In this document: one piece after another, positions 8,391 to 16,145 of the stretch | Layout of the letters: every line of letters starts with the position of its first letter | How positions within the stretch are numbered: the stretch's first letter is position 1 | Source of the DNA: CAZOVB01 sp964583095 | Lineage (GTDB): Bacteria > Planctomycetota > Phycisphaerae > SM23-33 | Assembly: GCA_964583095.1 (NCBI GenBank) | Contig: CAZOVB010000014.1 | Span: forward strand, 1-64,000 | Length of the DNA: 64,000 bases | Direction of reading: 5' to 3' | Position numbers and translations under genes: made by a program | Notes under the pieces: model-generated | What the model was told of the DNA's origin: nothing | Seen by the model: only the letters and a program-made list of their open reading frames with translations | The model's database searches: none

Positions 8391-9007
8391 GCCTTCCCCT
8401 GGATGACATCTACTGGCTTGGCGGCTCGCCGTGTTGCGGCAAGAGCAGCGTTGCACAAATCCTCTCCGACCGATATGACCTGACCTATTACAAATGCGAC
8501 GACCACTTGGACCGGCACCTCCAGGCCGGAGCGGAGAAGGGCTTGCCGGTCTGTTCAACCATCCGCGACAGCGACCACGAATATGTTTTCATGCGGAGTC
8601 ATTCCCAGAACGTGCAACTGCCCTTCGACGTCTACGGCGAGGAGTTCGAGCTGATTCTGGAAGACCTGGCCTCTGAGCCTGCGCCGCTGCTGGCCGAGGG
8701 CTGCGCGCTGCTGCCCGATAAGCTCCGGAAGCTTGGTGTCCAGCCGGGCCGGACGCTTTACATGGTCCCTGTCGAGGCCTTCTTCCGCGAACAGTACGCC
8801 CGGCGAACCTGGGTCTACGACCGCCTCCAGGAGACGAGCGATCCGGACCAGGCGTTTGAGAACTGGATGAATCGCGACGTGGAGTTCGCCCGGCTCATCG
8901 CCGAATCCGCTCGCTTACTGGGCTATGCCTGCCTGGAGATCGATGGCAGCAGGACGCTGGAGCAGACGGCGAGCGAGATCGCCGGGCATTTCGGTCTGCC
9001 AAGCTGA
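8387..9007 (+). CDS. P-loop kinase-like protein
   Basis: The 206-residue product opens with a Walker A motif, WLGGSPCCGKSSVA, typical of small AAA_33/zeta-toxin-like or nucleoside-kinase-like P-loop proteins. A KCDDHLDRH segment follows near residue 37, and an arginine-rich lid-like stretch (FREQYARRTWVYDRL) lies near residue 130. The substrate cannot be read from the sequence. Its ATG overlaps the DUF1116 stop (ATGA), so it is very likely co-translated with it. In Escherichia coli the DUF1116 gene is followed by a carbamate kinase, but this protein belongs to an unrelated fold, so any parallel is speculative. Confidence 0.8.
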   Translation: MSLPLDDIYWLGGSPCCGKSSVAQILSDRYDLTYYKCDDHLDRHLQAGAEKGLPVCSTIRDSDHEYVFMRSHSQNVQLPFDVYGEEFELILEDLASEPAPLLAEGCALLPDKLRKLGVQPGRTLYMVPVEAFFREQYARRTWVYDRLQETSDPDQAFENWMNRDVEFARLIAESARLLGYACLEIDGSRTLEQTASEIAGHFGLPS

Positions 9008-9057
9008 TCGCACGATCGTGCCGCCGGAAGACGGCCCGGAGGCACCGCGCGTGCCGG

Positions 9058-10677
9058 CTACGGCCTGTCGGAGGCCCGGGCGCTGGTGCGGGGCATCTGG
9101 ACAACGATGCAAAAACCCACGTTGTGGACGCGGCGCCAGGGTTGGTAGCCTCTTCGGATGCCCGCGCGGGCATCGGCGGGTCTGTCCATCCAGGATCCGC
9201 CCTTGACGACGCGCTTGGCATCGGGCCCGCCCGATCCGTCCTCATAGAGCGACGACGTCCATTCCTGCACATTGCCGTGCATGTCCATCAGGCCCCATGC
9301 ATTGGGCTCGAGCAGGCCCGTGCCGTCGGGGCTGGTCATCCCATCGCTGTAGCGGTTGTCCAGGGCAAACGGGGTGGCCATGTAGCGCATACCGCTGCGC
9401 CGTCGCTGGAGGGGCACGACCGGGAAGAAGAATCCCTTCTCGAGCAGGGCGCGATCGGCGAGGTTCTCCACCTGCGAGAAATCCGCATCCATCGGTCCGT
9501 AGTGCATGGGGGTATCCGCCCCGGCCCGGCAGGCGTATTCCCATTCCTGCTCGGTGGGCAGGCGGACTTCCAGTTGCGTCCGCTGCGAGAGCCATTGGCA
9601 GAATGCCTGGGCCTGGCGATACGAGACACGGATGACCGGCTGTTCGGGCTGGTTGAGGGGCTTGCCCTTTCGCTCGTTGTTCTTCCCGAGGTTGTCGAAG
9701 TAGCCGCTGTAGTGGGTCGGATCGAACAGGGCGAACTGGGCATTGGTGATTTCCGTCCGGGCCATCCAGAAGGACTTTTCCACCTTGGCCTTGCGGGGCT
9801 TCTCGTCGGGGTATCCTTCCTCATCGCCCATAACGAATGTCCCGGAAGGGATGGGGACCAGGTTGACCGCCCCGGTCGAACGACTCGGATCAACGCGATC
9901 GGGGATTGCTCGCGGCTTGTAGCGACTTCGCAGCGGGACCGGCTCGCGGAGGTGCCAGTCCCTTTCGGCTGCGATGAGCACCATGTTGTCGAAGACATCC
10001 ACCAGGTAGATTTCCGCCGGCGTGGCCGCGGTAAGCTTCACCGAGGCCAGGAAGTACTTCCCCGCCCCTCTCGGGTCTTTCGCGTCGGCCAGGGGCCAGG
10101 GCTCAGTGAATCGCGGAGCCGAGAAGTCCCGGATCGGAACATAGTTGGCGTGCGACTCCAACGGCAGGGGCGAACGCGGGAGCGTCTGGATCACCCCGTG
10201 CTGCTCCTTCTGGCCCCGGGCCAGATCCAGCAGCATCAGGCGGCCGAATCGCCCGATCGGCTCGACGTGACCGAGTTCCACGGTAATGACCTTCTCGTTG
10301 TGCCAGGGCACGCTTCGCGAGTAGAGCTTGCCGTTGGGGAAGTACGAGTTGCTTCCGTACAGGGCCATCTGCCCTGAACCGTCCGGATTCATCCCGAACA
10401 GCAGCCGGGCATAGTAGTGGTGGGCGTCGGTGTAGTCCCAGCGAGTATAGAGAATGCGCCCGTCGTTGGCGACATTCGGGTGCCAGTCGTGGTCCTGGTC
10501 GAAGGTCAGGCGCCGGACGTTCTTGCGATCCCGGCCCAGCAGAAACAGGCTCTGAGTGATCCCTCCCCCGTCTTCGCAAGGCACACCCTTGTGGCCAGCC
10601 GTGGAGGAAAAGACGATCCGGCCATCAGGCAGATAACAGCCATCGAAGCTGTTGAGAAAATCCGGCTGCCCTGTCAC
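9058..10677 (-). CDS. HzsA-like beta-propeller plus SUMF1 (formylglycine-generating-like) protein, probably N-terminally truncated
   Basis: The N-terminal half contains propeller-type strands (GCYLPDGRIVFSSTAG, WHPNVANDGRILYTRWDY) like those in hydrazine-synthase-alpha-like proteins. The C-terminal part, from about residue 275, is a SUMF1/FGE-sulfatase fold: GTFVMGDEEGYPDEKP, RLPTEQEWEYACRAG, MDMHGNVQEWTSS, VVKGGSWMDRP. The cysteine pair that true formylglycine-generating enzymes use near the C-terminus is absent, so sulfatase activation is unlikely. The GTG at 10677 is only a formal start. Propeller-like sequence (SYFRRLPGGEPKA) continues upstream to about 10722 in the same open frame, which closes at a stop at 10825-10827, and no ATG or signal peptide is found. 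This suggests loss of the original 5' end. It converges with the kinase gene. Confidence 0.7.
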   Translation of the reverse strand: MTGQPDFLNSFDGCYLPDGRIVFSSTAGHKGVPCEDGGGITQSLFLLGRDRKNVRRLTFDQDHDWHPNVANDGRILYTRWDYTDAHHYYARLLFGMNPDGSGQMALYGSNSYFPNGKLYSRSVPWHNEKVITVELGHVEPIGRFGRLMLLDLARGQKEQHGVIQTLPRSPLPLESHANYVPIRDFSAPRFTEPWPLADAKDPRGAGKYFLASVKLTAATPAEIYLVDVFDNMVLIAAERDWHLREPVPLRSRYKPRAIPDRVDPSRSTGAVNLVPIPSGTFVMGDEEGYPDEKPRKAKVEKSFWMARTEITNAQFALFDPTHYSGYFDNLGKNNERKGKPLNQPEQPVIRVSYRQAQAFCQWLSQRTQLEVRLPTEQEWEYACRAGADTPMHYGPMDADFSQVENLADRALLEKGFFFPVVPLQRRRSGMRYMATPFALDNRYSDGMTSPDGTGLLEPNAWGLMDMHGNVQEWTSSLYEDGSGGPDAKRVVKGGSWMDRPADARAGIRRGYQPWRRVHNVGFCIVVQMPRTSARASDRP

Positions 10678-11017
10678 TACCGCCTTGGGCTCCCCGCCGG
10701 GCAGTCGCCTGAAGTATGATAACCTCCTGACCGCTCGTTTTCCGTTGTGGATTGGATTTCCAAGGGCCGGCCCTCTCCTGGAATCGGGCCCCTTCGAATC
10801 CCCGGGCTGGATCTCTTCCTGGGATCAACCATCCCTGTTTTGGCCGGTGCCGGGACGGGCCCCTTTGCCCCTGGGGGGGTACGCGGGGGCCGATGCGTAT
10901 ACAATTCCTCTGACTGCGAGTCAGGCTCCGAGAGGCCCTGGCTTGTAAAGCCTTGTTGATACAATACCTGCACCAATGACCCGAACAGGATAGTTCAGGC
11001 TTTTAGGGACCGGCCCC
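10678..11017. other. Intergenic region with residual 5' coding sequence and -10-like boxes
   Basis: The right-hand strand-minus edge (10678 to about 10722) still reads as beta-propeller sequence belonging to the neighbouring gene. The remainder is GC-rich and has no recognisable gene. Two TACAAT boxes face the AI-2E transporter gene, at 10900-10905 and 10960-10965, but neither has a convincing -35 hexamer at 16-18 bases. The second, 52 bases ahead of the start codon, is the more plausible -10. Confidence 0.35.
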
Positions 11018-12166
11018 ATGGCATCAGAGGAGAACAAACAGAACCGGAACGAGTCGGAAAACGAATCCCCTTCGCCGAAGTTCACCCTTGGCCGGATCGT
11101 GACGGTTCGGTCCCTGGTGGCCATCTTCCTCTGGACGGTGGTTGTGATTCTGGCCTTGCGGTATTTCCCCGCCGTCAAATTTGCCGTGCTGGGTTTCCTG
11201 GCTGCGGCGACGCTGGCCGCCACGTTTGAACCGGTGGTCTCCTGCCTGCCCGGTCCGCGGAGCATCAAGGCCGTCGGGAGCATGCTGCTCTTGGTGGCAC
11301 TGGTCACAGGCCTTCTCGGACTGATCGGCTGGCGTCTGCATGACCCGGTCGCCACGGTGGTTTCCGACTGGGAGGACATCCGTCAACAGGCCAACGACGT
11401 CCTGCTTGACATCTCCGACCGGTTGGACATGGACCAAGACCTCACCCTGGATCGGGCGATTTCCATGGGGGCTTCCATCCTGACGGGCGGATCGGGCACT
11501 TCCTTGATCGGCTACGCTGCCGACGCGGTCTTCGGCATAGTCCTGGGGGTCGTGGTCGTACTGATTGCGACGATGTACTTGCTTTCCTCCCGCCCCGGTG
11601 CGCTGAGCGACCCGGCCGTGGAGATCCTCCCCCCCCACCGGCGCGATCTGATGAAGCGGGCCCTGACGCATATCGAGCCCCAGTTGCGGTGGTGGGTGAT
11701 CGGAACGAGTTTCAGTATGGTTGTCGTGGGCGTGACCTCGCTGGTCGGGTACTGGATTGTGGGGGTGAACTTCGCCGTGCCCCTGGGGGTCTTCGCGGGC
11801 CTGACGCAGGTGGTCCCGACCTTCGGGCCGATGGTCGCCTTTGCCCTCTCGATGACCATTGCCGCTACCCAGGGAATCTGGGTCTTTGTGGGCGTGGTGG
11901 CGGTCTACGTGATCGTCCAGACGCTGGAATCCTACATTCTGACCCCTATGGTGATGCTCAAGGCCGTCCACATCCCCCCGGTGATCACCCTCTTTACGGT
12001 GATCTTCTGGGGAAACCTTTTCGGAGTGGCCGGGCTGATCCTGGCCATTCCAATCGACATGACCATCTGGGCCATGATCAAATACCAGGTGATTTTGTAT
12101 CGCAAGGACCACAACCCGAACGGTCAAATGGACTCGGAAGGGAATTCCCAGCCCTTGGCTTACTAG
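11018..12166 (+). CDS. AI-2E family (PerM/YdiK-type) membrane transporter
   Basis: The 382-residue protein has a charged hydrophilic N-terminus followed by about eight hydrophobic segments in the arrangement of the AI-2E exporter/UPF0118 family. Typical blocks are LGVFAGLTQVVPTFGPMVAF, TLESYILTPMVMLKAVHIPP and WGNLFGVAGLILAIPI, which match the conserved pore-end region. The family includes autoinducer-2 exporters and Na+/H+ antiporters, so the substrate is uncertain. It precedes two small lipoprotein genes on the same strand (48-base gap) and could be co-transcribed with them. Confidence 0.9.
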   Translation: MASEENKQNRNESENESPSPKFTLGRIVTVRSLVAIFLWTVVVILALRYFPAVKFAVLGFLAAATLAATFEPVVSCLPGPRSIKAVGSMLLLVALVTGLLGLIGWRLHDPVATVVSDWEDIRQQANDVLLDISDRLDMDQDLTLDRAISMGASILTGGSGTSLIGYAADAVFGIVLGVVVVLIATMYLLSSRPGALSDPAVEILPPHRRDLMKRALTHIEPQLRWWVIGTSFSMVVVGVTSLVGYWIVGVNFAVPLGVFAGLTQVVPTFGPMVAFALSMTIAATQGIWVFVGVVAVYVIVQTLESYILTPMVMLKAVHIPPVITLFTVIFWGNLFGVAGLILAIPIDMTIWAMIKYQVILYRKDHNPNGQMDSEGNSQPLAY

Positions 12167-12214
12167 AATATTCCACGGTGAATTGCAGACCCCTTCAGAA
12201 GATAGGAAGACACA

Positions 12215-12616
12215 ATGAAGCAAAGGACGATTCTCATTGCACTGGCCCTGCTGGCCGGCGCGATAATGCTCCCGGCGGCCTGCCAGAAGAAAACGCTTGA
12301 AGGACCCGGCGGCAAGCAGATCGTGGCCTACACACCACGGGACGTAGAGATTCAACGCGGGACACGCAACAAGACGTTGGAGGTCCAACTGGTTCGGCGG
12401 AATACGCGTCGGGAGGTGAAGGTTTCGATCTCCCAGTTGCCCGAGGGCATCACTGTGGCCAATCCCACCCAGAGCGTCGAGACGGACTCGGTCGCGTTCA
12501 TCCTCGAAGCCTCCGACGAAGCGGCGCTGGTCACGGATCACAAGGTAGTCATCACCATCGAAGGGCCCGATGAAATGCAGGGCACCGAGTACGTTAACCT
12601 GACTGTTCTTGAATGA
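12215..12616 (+). CDS. Small secreted or lipid-anchored protein, Ig-like fold
   Basis: The 133-residue product has an N-terminal hydrophobic signal ending LPAAC, an acceptable though imperfect lipobox, so Cys23 may be lipidated. The mature part is all-beta in character, with alternating residues and blocks such as RDVEIQRGTRNKTLEVQLVR and HKVVITIEGPDE, resembling a single Ig-like or cadherin-like domain. It is a paralogue of the next gene: both share a PxD-x-x-x-x-G opening, an LPxGxxVxN centre and an (N)HxVxxT end. The start has a nearby GATAGGAAGA site. Function is unknown; export to the cell envelope is inferred. Confidence 0.75.
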   Translation: MKQRTILIALALLAGAIMLPAACQKKTLEGPGGKQIVAYTPRDVEIQRGTRNKTLEVQLVRRNTRREVKVSISQLPEGITVANPTQSVETDSVAFILEASDEAALVTDHKVVITIEGPDEMQGTEYVNLTVLE

Positions 12617-12639
12617 CCTAAGGGACAGGAGAAACAATC

Positions 12640-13047
12640 ATGCGCTATGGACTCTTGATTCCCTGTATCTGCTTGACAATTCTCTGCACCGTCCCAACCG
12701 GGTGCAGAAAGCAGGAGGCTGCCGATATAGGACAAGACGGTGACAAACTTACCTTGGTCAGACCCAATGATATGACCCTCAAGCAGGGCGGCCGGGGCGA
12801 GATTCAGATCAACACAACCCGCGCCAACAAAGAAGACATAATCACCGTGCAGTTCACGGGGCTTCCCTCGGGCGTGCGAATCGTCAACAGCGACAAAGTC
12901 ATTGTCGGCGACGAGACGGTGTACAAGGTCCTGGTGGACGAATCGGCCCCGACGGTCGAGAACCACGAGGTGATCCTGACCGCCCGGGCAGGCACGGCCG
13001 AGGTGGAACAGATGTTCCGCGTCAGCATTGTCGCCGAAGACGAATAA
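12640..13047 (+). CDS. Small lipoprotein, Ig-like fold, paralogue of the preceding gene
   Basis: The 135-residue product has a signal peptide ending VPTGC, with Cys22 the likely lipidated residue. The mature domain repeats the plan of the upstream protein: RPNDMTLKQGGRGEIQI, then FTGLPSGVRIVN, then HEVILTARAGTAEVEQ. Similarity between the two is low at residue level but consistent in order and spacing, so they look like an old tandem duplication. The gap between the genes is 23 bases and AAGGGACAGGAGAAAC lies ahead of the ATG, a good ribosome-binding site. Function unknown. Confidence 0.78.
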   Translation: MRYGLLIPCICLTILCTVPTGCRKQEAADIGQDGDKLTLVRPNDMTLKQGGRGEIQINTTRANKEDIITVQFTGLPSGVRIVNSDKVIVGDETVYKVLVDESAPTVENHEVILTARAGTAEVEQMFRVSIVAEDE

Positions 13048-13157
13048 CGGGCACTGGAGGCAGCGGACATCGAGCATCGGGCGAAGCGGCGCATAGCTGC
13101 TTCGCCCACGTTCGATCTGTACACGGCTATGTCGCTACGGAAAGGTAAAGTGGGCAC

Positions 13158-14150
13158 ATGTATACGATTCGTTACACGAAAACACAACGCGCTGCCTTCC
13201 TGGGGTTGATGTTCCTCTCTTCTCTTGGGCCCGTTGGTTGCCATGGGCCCGACGCTATTACCAAGGCTTTGGGGATGCAGGGGCCTTATCTCTTCTATGG
13301 TTTCGATACCATCGTATTGCCTGGCCGACCGGCGGACATCGCGGTCAGACTCCAGAAGGGACCCTATCTCAACGATGAAGAAGGGGTCCTGGTCCGCTTT
13401 GAACGCAACGGACAGTTCGTTGCCTTGAGTCGAACCGACGATGAGGGATATGCCCGAGCGACCTTTACGCCCCCCGAGCCTGGAGATTATCTCGTAACGG
13501 CTCGTACAGTGGGCGGCGATCCGGACGAACCCGACCCCGAGCCTGTCCGGGTGCTGGTAGCTTGCCGAAAGGCCGACACCCCCATTGCGATAGTCGATAT
13601 CGACAAGACCCTGGTGGCTTCCAGCTTTGACACAGTTCTCAGCGGCGAACCCGAAGCGATGCCCGGCAGCAAGGCGTTTTTGAAGCAACTGGCCGCGGAT
13701 CATACGCTGGTCTACCTGACTCTGCGTCTGGATTACTTTGGTCCCAAAACCAAACGGTGGCTGGACGATCAGGGCTATCCCGTCGGGCCGTTGTGGGTTT
13801 CGCGTTTTCACGGGCTCCTCCAGGGCAACAGGGATTACCGTCGGGAGCGCATCCGAAAGCTGCGCCGGGATTTTGTACACGTCAAGCTGGGCCTGGGCGA
13901 CAAGATCAGCGACGCGGTGGCCTATCTGGCCAACGAGATGGATGCGGCCATCTTTATACAGCCCGATCGGATCGGCGAGCCCGACGAGGCCCGCCAACTG
14001 GCTTCGAGCCTGGAAGCCCTGCCTCAGCGCACCATCGTTGTAAGCGGATACGAAGACCTGCAAAAAGCCCTTAACGGCGATTCATTCTTTACCCCCGATC
14101 GCATGGCCCGGAAATTGCGTGAAAAGGCCCGGAAGTTGGAAAGCCAGTAG
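13158..14150 (+). CDS. Lipoprotein with Ig-like domain and lipin/LNS2-like HAD phosphatase domain
   Basis: The 330-residue product has a signal peptide ending GPVGC (Cys28 likely lipidated). Residues ~45-135 resemble an Ig-like or carrier domain with DDEGYARATFTPPEPGDYLVTA. Residues ~140-320 are a HAD domain: IVDIDKTLVAS with Asp147 and Asp149 as nucleophile and acid/base, YLTLRLDYFGPKTKRWL as motif II, and KLGLGDKISDAVAYL as motifs III/IV. The spacing resembles the LNS2/lipin and App1 phosphatidate-phosphatase group. A secreted phosphatase acting on a lipid or phosphate ester at the envelope is a reasonable inference; the substrate is not shown. Confidence 0.8.
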   Translation: MYTIRYTKTQRAAFLGLMFLSSLGPVGCHGPDAITKALGMQGPYLFYGFDTIVLPGRPADIAVRLQKGPYLNDEEGVLVRFERNGQFVALSRTDDEGYARATFTPPEPGDYLVTARTVGGDPDEPDPEPVRVLVACRKADTPIAIVDIDKTLVASSFDTVLSGEPEAMPGSKAFLKQLAADHTLVYLTLRLDYFGPKTKRWLDDQGYPVGPLWVSRFHGLLQGNRDYRRERIRKLRRDFVHVKLGLGDKISDAVAYLANEMDAAIFIQPDRIGEPDEARQLASSLEALPQRTIVVSGYEDLQKALNGDSFFTPDRMARKLREKARKLESQ

Positions 14151-14281
14151 AGTTCTTTTGCCGGTGGATTTGCCTCAGGCCCGGGACACGGGCAAGCCAA
14201 CCTATATACTTCTCTGAAACCCCGGGAGATTTTCCCCGGTTGTGGAAGACCTGTTGAAGACACAATCATTGGAGATAGACC

Positions 14282-14611
14282 ATGGCAACAACGAAATCCG
14301 ATAATGGCCCTTCCGAAGAAGTCCAGGCTCTCAAAGAGGACGTGAGGGAACTGCGAGAGGACATGGGCGCTCTGCTCAAAGAGCTCAAAGACGACGGAGG
14401 CAAGAAGCTCCAGGAACTCAGGCAGCGCATCGGGCAAAAGGTTCACGAGCAGACCGAAGCGGCTTCTGACAGCCTGCAGTCGGCCCGTGACACCGTCAGC
14501 CGCAAGGCCCACAGCATGGCTGAGACGGCGGAAGAGCACCCTTTTACAACCGCCGTCGTGGCTCTGTGCTCGGGTCTGATCGCCGGAACGTTCCTGGGAA
14601 GTCGAAAATGA
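14282..14611 (+). CDS. YqjD/ElaB (DUF883)-like membrane-anchored protein
   Basis: The 109-residue product has a long charged helix or coiled coil (EEVQALKEDVRELREDMGAL onward), then a single C-terminal hydrophobic segment (FTTAVVALCSGLIAGTFLG) ending in a short basic tail. This is the standard DUF883 plan. In E. coli YqjD and ElaB are inner-membrane proteins that bind ribosomes in stationary phase. TTGGAGATAGACC precedes the ATG and serves as ribosome-binding site. The stop overlaps the start of the next gene (ATGA), as expected for a yqjD-yqjE-like pair. Confidence 0.85.
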   Translation: MATTKSDNGPSEEVQALKEDVRELREDMGALLKELKDDGGKKLQELRQRIGQKVHEQTEAASDSLQSARDTVSRKAHSMAETAEEHPFTTAVVALCSGLIAGTFLGSRK

Positions 14612-14895
14612 AACGGTTGCTCGCAGCGGTTGAGATCGCACTCGATCTGGCCAATGCCTATCACCAGACACAGAAGCCCAAAAAGCCCCGTATCGCAGCG
14701 GATGTGGTCCTGGTGTTCCTGGCGGGGCTTTTGGGAATCACCGCGGTGGGCTTTGCACTGGCGGCGGCTTACCTGGCCATTGCCTCCGTGCTCAGCCAGG
14801 CCGTAGCCGCCCTGCTCACCGGCGTTATCGCCCTGGGCACCGGCTTGATTGCCCTGTTGGTTTCTCGGCTGATCATGAGGCCTGCAGAAAACTGA
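14608..14895 (+). CDS. YqjE-like small inner-membrane protein
   Basis: The 95-residue product begins with an amphipathic, basic stretch and then has two hydrophobic helices (VVLVFLAGLLGITAVGFAL and LLTGVIALGTGLIALLV) joined by a short loop. Size, topology and position after a DUF883 gene fit the YqjE/phage-holin-superfamily-6 group. The start at 14608 is chosen because its ATG overlaps the upstream stop as ATGA; the longer frame starting at 14566 would lie within the previous gene. No specific activity is known. Confidence 0.7.
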   Translation: MKRLLAAVEIALDLANAYHQTQKPKKPRIAADVVLVFLAGLLGITAVGFALAAAYLAIASVLSQAVAALLTGVIALGTGLIALLVSRLIMRPAEN

Positions 14896-14922
14896 ATATC
14901 GAACCACGCAAGGCCCCCCGGT

Positions 14923-14947
14923 TCGGCAGGTGCCACCCAACTGCCGA
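14923..14947 (+). terminator. Hairpin after the yqjE-like gene
   Basis: TCGGCAG (14923-14929) pairs perfectly with CTGCCGA (14941-14947) across an 11-base loop, 28 bases after the stop codon. No run of T follows, so it would be an atypical terminator or an RNA-stabilising stem. Confidence 0.35.
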
Positions 14948-15010
14948 TCCGGCAGGGCCTTGGGGCAGGGGACAAAGGGGGCCGACACACAATTCCACTT
15001 CTCAATCTCC

Positions 15011-15040
15011 TTGACAGGCATGCTTTACGCGCCGGACAAT
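15011..15040 (+). promoter_or_regulatory. Sigma70-type promoter candidate for htpX
   Basis: TTGACA at 15011-15016 is a consensus -35 box, followed after 18 bases by GACAAT at 15035-15040. The start codon of htpX is at 15179, so the leader would be about 130 bases. It includes a GC-rich inverted repeat (GCCGGC-type) near 15142-15160. Confidence 0.55.
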
Positions 15041-15178
15041 CCGATCCCGTCATTGGGGAACGGTATTTGCAGCTACCCACCAAAGATGAATTGTCCAGGC
15101 TTGGGCGGAACCGGCAGGCCTGGAGTTGCGTATGGAATGCAGGCCGGCCGGCGAGCCGGCACATTTACAGGAGAAACG

Positions 15179-16018
15179 ATGGGACTCTGGAACAACTTCA
15201 AGACGGCTATGCTCATGGCCGGGCTCATGGGCCTCTGCCTGGCCATCGGTTACGCCATCGGCGGGCCCACCGCCATGACGATCGCCCTGGTCCTGGGCGG
15301 AGCGATGAACGTCGTAGCCTTCTTCTTCTCGGACAAAATCGCCCTGGCGACCATGCGGGCCATCCAGGTCGGACCCAACGACGACCCGACCCTCTACCGA
15401 ATGGTTGAAGACCTCAGCCGTCGCGCCCAGCTTCCCATGCCCCGCGTCTATATCTCCCCCGCCAGGGCCCCCAACGCCTTTGCCACCGGACGAAGCCCGA
15501 AGCACTCAGCCGTCTGTGTCACCGCCGGCCTTCGGGAAATGCTCAATGACGACGAACTGGGCGGCGTAATCGCTCACGAATTGGCCCACGTGCGGAACCG
15601 CGACGTGCTCATCAGCACCGTCGCCGCCATCGTGGCCGGGGCGATTACCTACCTGGCGTACCTGGCCCTGTTTTTCGGCGGAGACGATGACGACGGCAAC
15701 CCGGTTGTGGCACTGCTGATGCTCCTTTTTGCGCCCCTGGCAGCCGGGTTGATCCAAATGGCCATCAGTCGCAGCCGGGAGTACGAAGCCGACCGTTACG
15801 GCGGAGAGATCTCCGGGAACCCCGAATCCCTGGCCGGCGCGCTGCTCAAACTCTCCCGCGGCAACCAGCAGGTCCGCACGCCTGTCACCGACGCCCAGAG
15901 CAACATGTTCATCGTTCAGCCTCTCACGGGCAAACGCGACCTGTCCAGGCTCTTCTCTACCCACCCCCCGGTGGAAGAACGCGTCGAGAGACTTCGCCGA
16001 ATGGCCCGCGGCGGTTGA
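15179..16018 (+). CDS. htpX: Protease HtpX, M48 zinc metallopeptidase
   Basis: HtpX is an inner-membrane metalloprotease that degrades misfolded membrane proteins. The 279-residue product has two N-terminal membrane segments, the zinc motif HELAH at 133-137 with Glu134 as catalytic base, a second pair of hydrophobic segments (VAAIVAGAITYLAYLALFF; VALLMLLFAPLAAGLI), and the third zinc ligand in SREYEADRYG. The C-terminal block FSTHPPVEERVERL is typical of the family. The ATG at 15179 follows CAGGAGAAACG, a good ribosome-binding site; a longer upstream frame adds only unrelated sequence. It is single-gene, with its own likely promoter. Confidence 0.95.
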   Translation: MGLWNNFKTAMLMAGLMGLCLAIGYAIGGPTAMTIALVLGGAMNVVAFFFSDKIALATMRAIQVGPNDDPTLYRMVEDLSRRAQLPMPRVYISPARAPNAFATGRSPKHSAVCVTAGLREMLNDDELGGVIAHELAHVRNRDVLISTVAAIVAGAITYLAYLALFFGGDDDDGNPVVALLMLLFAPLAAGLIQMAISRSREYEADRYGGEISGNPESLAGALLKLSRGNQQVRTPVTDAQSNMFIVQPLTGKRDLSRLFSTHPPVEERVERLRRMARGG

Positions 16019-16145
16019 GCCCCGGTTTCCCCCCGGGCCAGACAGGTCAAACGTCCCGGTTCAATGCTATCGGACTCGTGGCCCGTAAGAGCTTTACACG
16101 CCCTGCACGGCCCGATGACCAAGCCACGCCGGCAAGGGCTTGTGT

